Shown here in pieces: positions 5,235 to 8,158 of a stretch of 8,158 nt of DNA. Positions within the stretch are counted from its first letter, which is position 1. Each line of letters opens with the position of its first letter. Source of the stretch: BRH-c25 sp964447145 (GTDB lineage: Bacteria; Bacillota; Clostridia; Lutisporales; Lutisporaceae); NCBI GenBank assembly GCA_964447145.1, contig CAYURW010000110.1, forward strand, positions 1 through 8,158, given 5' to 3'. The position numbers were made by a program, and so were the translations under genes. The notes under the pieces were generated by a model. That model was not told the DNA's origin. It saw nothing but the letters and a program-made list of their open reading frames with translations, and did not search any database.

Positions 5235-5350
5235 TATAATGGAATAATGACAATAGCAAAGGGTGCGATTAAATATAATGGAACAATGACAATAGCAAAG
5301 GGTGCGATTAAATATAATGGAATAATGACAGTAGTAGGGAGACGATCGAA
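5234..5350 (+). repeat. Three tandem 39-bp repeats
   Basis: Units at 5234-5272, 5273-5311 and 5312-5350. Units 1 and 2 differ at one base (GGAATAATG against GGAACAATG). Unit 3 matches for about the first 20 bases and then drifts. Each unit starts ATATAATGG and units 1 and 2 end GGGTGCGATTAA. The first unit begins on the last base of the MFS stop codon. The period is a multiple of three but no translated frame with an RBS supports coding. Possible uses are a protein-binding array or replication-slippage debris; each unit carries a TATAAT box without a matching -35. Confidence 0.85.
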
Positions 5351-5395
5351 TTTCATAGAATAGCAACAGCTATTATGGTAAGATATGCTAAGACC

Positions 5396-5457
5396 CATAT
5401 AATATGCCAAAGGCTTTGTGCCATTTTTAAATAAGCTGTTTACCGGCATATTCTATA
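5396..5457 (+). repeat. Dispersed palindromic repeat, copy 2
   Basis: The arms ATATAATATGCC (5397-5408) and GGCATATTCTAT (5445-5456) are complementary at 11 of 12 positions. The element aligns with the minus strand of 1670-1610 over its full length with one indel and about 11 substitutions. AAAGGCT (5409-5415) can pair with AGCTGTTT (5434-5441) with one bulge, matching the wobble-containing pair in copy 1. The right arm merges with a TATAAT box (5454-5459) in front of the WYL regulator gene, so here the element may supply promoter sequence. Upstream flanks (5355-5395) share weaker similarity with 1680-1730. Confidence 0.75.
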
Positions 5458-5480
5458 ATAGAAGAATAAGACCCGGTAAA
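5439..5480 (+). promoter_or_regulatory. Nested palindromes over the -10 region of the WYL regulator gene
   Basis: TTCTAT-A-ATAGAA (5451-5463) covers the -10-like TATAAT at 5454-5459. It is flanked almost symmetrically by TTTACCGG (5439-5446) and CCGGTAAA (5473-5480). This is a plausible autoregulatory operator for the downstream regulator. No good -35 is seen at 16-18 bases, so either the promoter needs an activator or the true start lies elsewhere. Confidence 0.4.
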
Positions 5481-5497
5481 ATGCAAGGGGTGATAAA

Positions 5498-6430
5498 GTG
5501 AAGCTGGACAGACTGGTCTCCATACTGGTGCTTCTGCTGAGACATGAAAGGATGCAGGCAAAAGAGTTAGCGGAGACCTTTGAAGTTTCTGTCAGGACTA
5601 TCCTCAGAGATATTGAGGCTATTAATCTTGCCGGGATACCAATAATCACATATCAGGGAACAAACGGGGGGATAAGCATTGCCGAAGGCTATCGCCTGGA
5701 CAGAAGCGTGCTCAGTGAAGACGATATGTCCACTATAATATCGGCATTAGGCGGGATCGCCAGAACTATACCGGACAGCAGGCACAGAGTATTAATGGAT
5801 AAGCTCAGAAATATCATACCTTCGTCGCAGCTTGATATCCTTGATATAAAGTCAAAGCAGCTTATAGTGGATTATACACCCTGGGGGGCCAATGCACTAA
5901 TGCAGGCGAGTGTCGCAGCTGTCAAAAAGGCAATAGAGGATCATAAGGAAATGGAGTTTGAATACACAGACTCTGTAAGTGCGAGGACGAGCCGGAGGGT
6001 TGAACCTTACTCATTGGTGCTCAAGGCCCAAAAATGGTATTTATATGCATGGTGCACTGAAAGGCAGGATTTCAGACTTTTCAGGCTCTCTCGGATGAAC
6101 GGGCTGAAAGCTACTGAAAGAAACTACCTTCCAAGGACCTTACCTAAAGAACAGCCTGACTTTGAAGAGCCGTGGAAGTCCTCGGACTCTGCTGTCGTTC
6201 TTGAATTAGTATTTGAAAAAGAAACGGAGAGCATGCTGCTGGAATGGTTTGGGGAAGATGTGGAAAAACTGCCGGACGGTAGGCTTCTTGCAAAGGTAAA
6301 GCTGCCGGAAAACAACTGGCTTTATGGTTTTATATTAAGCTTCGGTGCGGGTGTCGAGGTGGTGAGCCCTCCTCATTTCCGTGAAAAAATGAAAGAAATA
6401 GCGGGAGAAATAATAAAAAAGTACTCCTAA
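5498..6430 (+). CDS. WYL-domain transcriptional regulator (YafY/DeoR-type HTH)
   Basis: A 310-residue protein with standard three-part layout: N-terminal helix-turn-helix (about 1-58, with AKELAETFEVSVRTILRDIE as recognition region), WYL domain (about 137-215, with KWYLYAWC containing W180-Y181-L182 and the conserved FRLFRLSRM at 192-200), and C-terminal WCX extension (about 232-308). Such proteins are cytoplasmic DNA-binding regulators sensing small ligands or nucleic acid; some control neighbouring operons. The start is GTG at 5498 with AAGGGGTG a few bases upstream. The GyrI-like gene follows 66 bases downstream with its own promoter and an inverted repeat, so it is a likely target. Regulation of itself through the nested palindromes upstream is an inference. 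Confidence 0.93.
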   Translation: MKLDRLVSILVLLLRHERMQAKELAETFEVSVRTILRDIEAINLAGIPIITYQGTNGGISIAEGYRLDRSVLSEDDMSTIISALGGIARTIPDSRHRVLMDKLRNIIPSSQLDILDIKSKQLIVDYTPWGANALMQASVAAVKKAIEDHKEMEFEYTDSVSARTSRRVEPYSLVLKAQKWYLYAWCTERQDFRLFRLSRMNGLKATERNYLPRTLPKEQPDFEEPWKSSDSAVVLELVFEKETESMLLEWFGEDVEKLPDGRLLAKVKLPENNWLYGFILSFGAGVEVVSPPHFREKMKEIAGEIIKKYS

Positions 6431-6436
6431 TACAAT

Positions 6437-6471
6437 ATGACACACAGATGTCATGTTCCCCTTGTTATAAT
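6437..6471 (+). promoter_or_regulatory. Promoter and inverted-repeat operator candidate for the GyrI-like gene
   Basis: TGTTATAAT (6463-6471) is an extended -10 box. Upstream, ATGACA (6437-6442) and TGTCAT (6449-6454) form a perfect 6-N6-6 inverted repeat covering the place where the -35 would be; no consensus -35 is present. A site there could serve activation or repression, plausibly by the adjacent WYL regulator. The RBS AAGGAGG is at 6483-6489. Confidence 0.55.
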
Positions 6472-6496
6472 AAAGAAAAAACAAGGAGGAACAAAT

Positions 6497-6955
6497 ATGA
6501 ATTACAATATCAATCTGGTGGAAAAGGGTGACCAGCCGATGCTGGAAGTGAGAAAAACCACCTCGGTGGGGCAATTGCCCCAGGAAATAGGCAAGGCATA
6601 TGATGAGATCATAAGGTATCTGGGTGAGATCGGAGAACTTCCTTCAGGTTCGCCATTTGTAGCCTACTACAATATGGATATGGAGCACCTTGACGTAGAG
6701 ATGGGCTTTCCGGTGTCAAAGCAGTTAAAAGGAAAAGGGGATGTCAATGCCGGTACGATTCCTGCAGGCAGGTACGTGGAATGCTTGTACAGAGGCCCAT
6801 ATCAAGGAAGCGTACCGGTATATGATGCAATAAACAAGTGGATCTCCGAAAAGCATATTGAAGCAACCGGCACAGTATACGAGTATTATTACAATTCACC
6901 TGAGGATGTGCCTGAGGAAGAGCTGATCACAAAGATAGTGTTTGCCGTAAAGTAA
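6497..6955 (+). CDS. GyrI-like small-molecule-binding domain protein
   Basis: A 152-residue stand-alone protein of the GyrI-like/AraC effector-binding family (SHS2 repeat fold; PF06445 clan). Seen features: opening VEKGDQPMLEVRKTTSVGQLPQEIGKAY without any HTH, VEMGFPV (67-73), IPAGRYVECLYRGPY (88-102), and a tail with YEYYYNSPEDVPEEEL that includes the usual conserved acidic pocket region. Such proteins bind hydrophobic or cationic compounds, and some hydrolyse or sequester them; the ligand here is unknown. The ATG at 6497 follows AAGGAGG (6483-6489) by 7 bases; the longer frame from 6437 would run through the promoter and RBS. It follows the WYL regulator, a pairing that suggests a sensor-and-response unit for a toxic small molecule. 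Confidence 0.88.
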   Translation: MNYNINLVEKGDQPMLEVRKTTSVGQLPQEIGKAYDEIIRYLGEIGELPSGSPFVAYYNMDMEHLDVEMGFPVSKQLKGKGDVNAGTIPAGRYVECLYRGPYQGSVPVYDAINKWISEKHIEATGTVYEYYYNSPEDVPEEELITKIVFAVK

Positions 6956-6964
6956 GAGCGATAA

Positions 6965-7018
6965 GAGCTGCTGCATATTCAGACCGCGTCGCATAATCCC
7001 GCGGATGTGCAGCAGCTT
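6965..7018. terminator. Long hairpin between convergent genes
   Basis: AGCTGCTGCA (6966-6975) pairs perfectly with TGCAGCAGCT (7008-7017), with wobble pairs extending inward (6976-6980 with 7003-7007) and outward (6965 with 7018). An alternative inner helix CCGCG/CGCGG is possible. It sits between the 3' ends of the GyrI-like gene and the transferase gene, so it is likely a shared transcript end. Neither side has a strong T-run, so efficiency is uncertain. Confidence 0.6.
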
Positions 7019-7030
7019 CACTGTATATTC

Positions 7031-7047
7031 AATTAGCTGTTTACCGG
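7031..7047 (+). repeat. Fragment of the dispersed repeat across the ggt stop codon
   Basis: AATTAGCTGTTTACCGG matches copy 2 (5430-5446) at 16 of 17 positions and copy 1 (minus, 1637-1621) at 15 of 17. Weaker similarity with copy 1 extends left to about 7021. Both arms are missing. Its TTA is the minus-strand TAA stop codon of the transferase gene. Confidence 0.45.
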
Positions 7048-8158
7048 GCGGCGATGCTGCCATCTGCCCTTGGTTCGGTACCTCCGGCCATTATACCCTC
7101 TTCATCCCGCCAGATTATCTGTCCTCTCCCGAAATCTGTAAAGTCGGGATTTACTTTTATATTATGGCCTTTCTTTATAAGCTCCTGTGCTATATCTGCA
7201 GGGAAATCTCTTTCCACCTCAATATTCTTTTCCTTGATCCACTGCCATCTGGGCGCATCCAGACAGTCCTGAGGGTTCATATGGAAGTCGACAGCATTCA
7301 TTATTACCTGAACATGGCCCTGGGGCTGCATAAATGCCCCCATGACCCCGAAGGGCCCTATCGCCTTGCCTTCCTTGGTAAGAAATCCCGGTATTATTGT
7401 ATGATAAGGCTTTTTACCGGGGCCTATGCAATTTTCATGGGATGGGTCCGTGGAGAAATTACAGCCTCTGTTGTGCAGGCTTATTCCTGTGCCGGGTATT
7501 ACAATGCCGGAACCGAATCCCATATAGTTGCTCTGGATGTATGAGACCATATTGCCTTCCCCGTCAGCTGTCGCCAGATACACGGTCCCGCCCTCTGCAG
7601 GCCTGCCCGGGGACGGCATCAGGGCATTATCACCGATACACTTCCTCCTTGCATATCCATATTCCCGGGAGAGAAGTTCCCCTGGGGACACTTTCATTGT
7701 TTTTCGGTCGGATATATACCTGAGCCCGTCGGCAAAAGCAAGCTTCATTGCTTCCAGCTGAAGGTGACAGGTCCTGGTGGAGTCTCTTTTATCAAAATCA
7801 AAGCCCTTGAGTATATTCAAAGCCATAAGGGCTACAATTCCGTGTCCATTCGGAGGGATTTCCCATACATCGTACCCGCGGTAATTTATACTTATGGGTT
7901 CTACCCATTCCGGCCTATAAGCGGCTAAATCCTCTGCGCCCAGATATCCCCCGGTTTTTTTGGCATAATCTGATATTACCTCTGCAAGGCGACCCCGGTA
8001 GAAGGATTCCCCATTAGTCTCTCCTATTTCCCGGAGGGTTTCACCCTGGGAAGGGGAGCTCCATAGTTCGCCCGCTATAGGGGCCCTGCCTTTGGAAGCA
8101 AAAGTGTCAAACCAGCAGCGGAATATTTCATCCTTCAGTGACCCCCTATAGTCCCGGT
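7041..8158 (-). CDS. ggt: Gamma-glutamyltransferase family protein (Ntn hydrolase), N-terminus off window
   Basis: The frame is open from the right edge (first full codon at 8156) to TAA at 7043-7041: 371 codons. The family is about 530 residues, so about 160 N-terminal residues lie outside; the ATG at 7826 is internal. Family marks: YRGYDVWEIPPNGHGIVALM, EAMKLAFADGLRYI, and GGTVYLATADGEGNMVSYIQ, where the Thr encoded at 7586-7584 is the expected nucleophile and self-cleavage point between large and small subunits. FGSGIVIPGTGISLHNRG, KKPYHTIIPGF and MGAFMQPQGHVQV follow. The GGT-V-Y and MQPQGH variants fit the YwrD-like subgroup more than classical glutathione-degrading Ggt, so the natural substrate is open. 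A signal peptide cannot be judged. It is convergent with the GyrI-like gene. Confidence 0.93.
   Translation of the reverse strand, partial: RDYRGSLKDEIFRCWFDTFASKGRAPIAGELWSSPSQGETLREIGETNGESFYRGRLAEVISDYAKKTGGYLGAEDLAAYRPEWVEPISINYRGYDVWEIPPNGHGIVALMALNILKGFDFDKRDSTRTCHLQLEAMKLAFADGLRYISDRKTMKVSPGELLSREYGYARRKCIGDNALMPSPGRPAEGGTVYLATADGEGNMVSYIQSNYMGFGSGIVIPGTGISLHNRGCNFSTDPSHENCIGPGKKPYHTIIPGFLTKEGKAIGPFGVMGAFMQPQGHVQVIMNAVDFHMNPQDCLDAPRWQWIKEKNIEVERDFPADIAQELIKKGHNIKVNPDFTDFGRGQIIWRDEEGIMAGGTEPRADGSIAAR

Noticed and set aside
5408..5428. Terminator for the MFS gene (GGC/GCC followed by ATTTTT)
   Set aside because: The stem is only three pairs and the segment is better explained as the interior of the dispersed repeat.
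7005..7761. Several plus-strand open frames opposite the transferase gene
   Set aside because: They are antisense shadows of a well-conserved coding frame, with no RBS or family resemblance.
7041..7826. ATG at 7826 as the start of the transferase
   Set aside because: The same frame stays open upstream to the window edge and encodes conserved family sequence such as YRGYDVWEIPPNGHG.

Overview
The window looks like chromosomal DNA of a low-to-moderate GC Gram-positive anaerobe, most likely class Clostridia (Bacillota). The reasons are strong AGGAGG-type ribosome binding sites, sigma-A-like promoters, TTG and GTG starts, an intrinsic terminator with a T-run, and gene families common there (PF13303-type PTS IIC, F420-ligase-like protein, DUF3795, WYL regulator with a GyrI-like protein). 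The genus cannot be fixed from sequence alone. No transposase, integrase, phage gene, tRNA, rRNA or CRISPR array is visible.

Layout. Positions 1-1514 (minus) hold an F420-0:glutamate-ligase-like gene followed 28 bases later by the start of a PTS IIC-type membrane protein that runs off the left edge; they probably form one operon. Positions 1515-1948 are a gene-free, palindrome-rich region with the minus-strand promoter and plus-strand promoter candidates for a PilZ (c-di-GMP receptor) gene at 1949-2314. A cysteine-rich DUF3795 gene (2416-2748, minus) has a near-consensus promoter whose 17-bp spacer carries a perfect 14-bp palindrome. Exonuclease III/AP endonuclease follows (2929-3681).

Positions 3682-4028 form a compact regulatory unit: consensus promoter, leader hairpin, 38-codon small ORF with a good RBS, long-range RNA pairing over that ORF, a strong intrinsic terminator, then an MFS transporter gene (4029-5234) with no convincing promoter of its own. 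This looks like an attenuation-type control region and is the best candidate for something undescribed.

After the MFS gene come three tandem 39-bp repeats (5234-5350), an imperfect-palindromic dispersed repeat (5396-5457), a WYL-domain regulator (5498-6430), a GyrI-like small-molecule-binding protein (6497-6955) with an inverted repeat in its promoter, a long bidirectional hairpin, and on the minus strand the C-terminal two thirds of a gamma-glutamyltransferase (7041-8158, 5' end off the window).

A main non-coding observation is that the palindromic segments at 1610-1670 (minus) and 5396-5457 (plus) are diverged copies of one roughly 62-bp element, about 80 percent identical. The differences include a paired change that keeps the terminal stem intact. 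A 17-base fragment recurs at 7031-7047 across the stop codon of the transferase gene.
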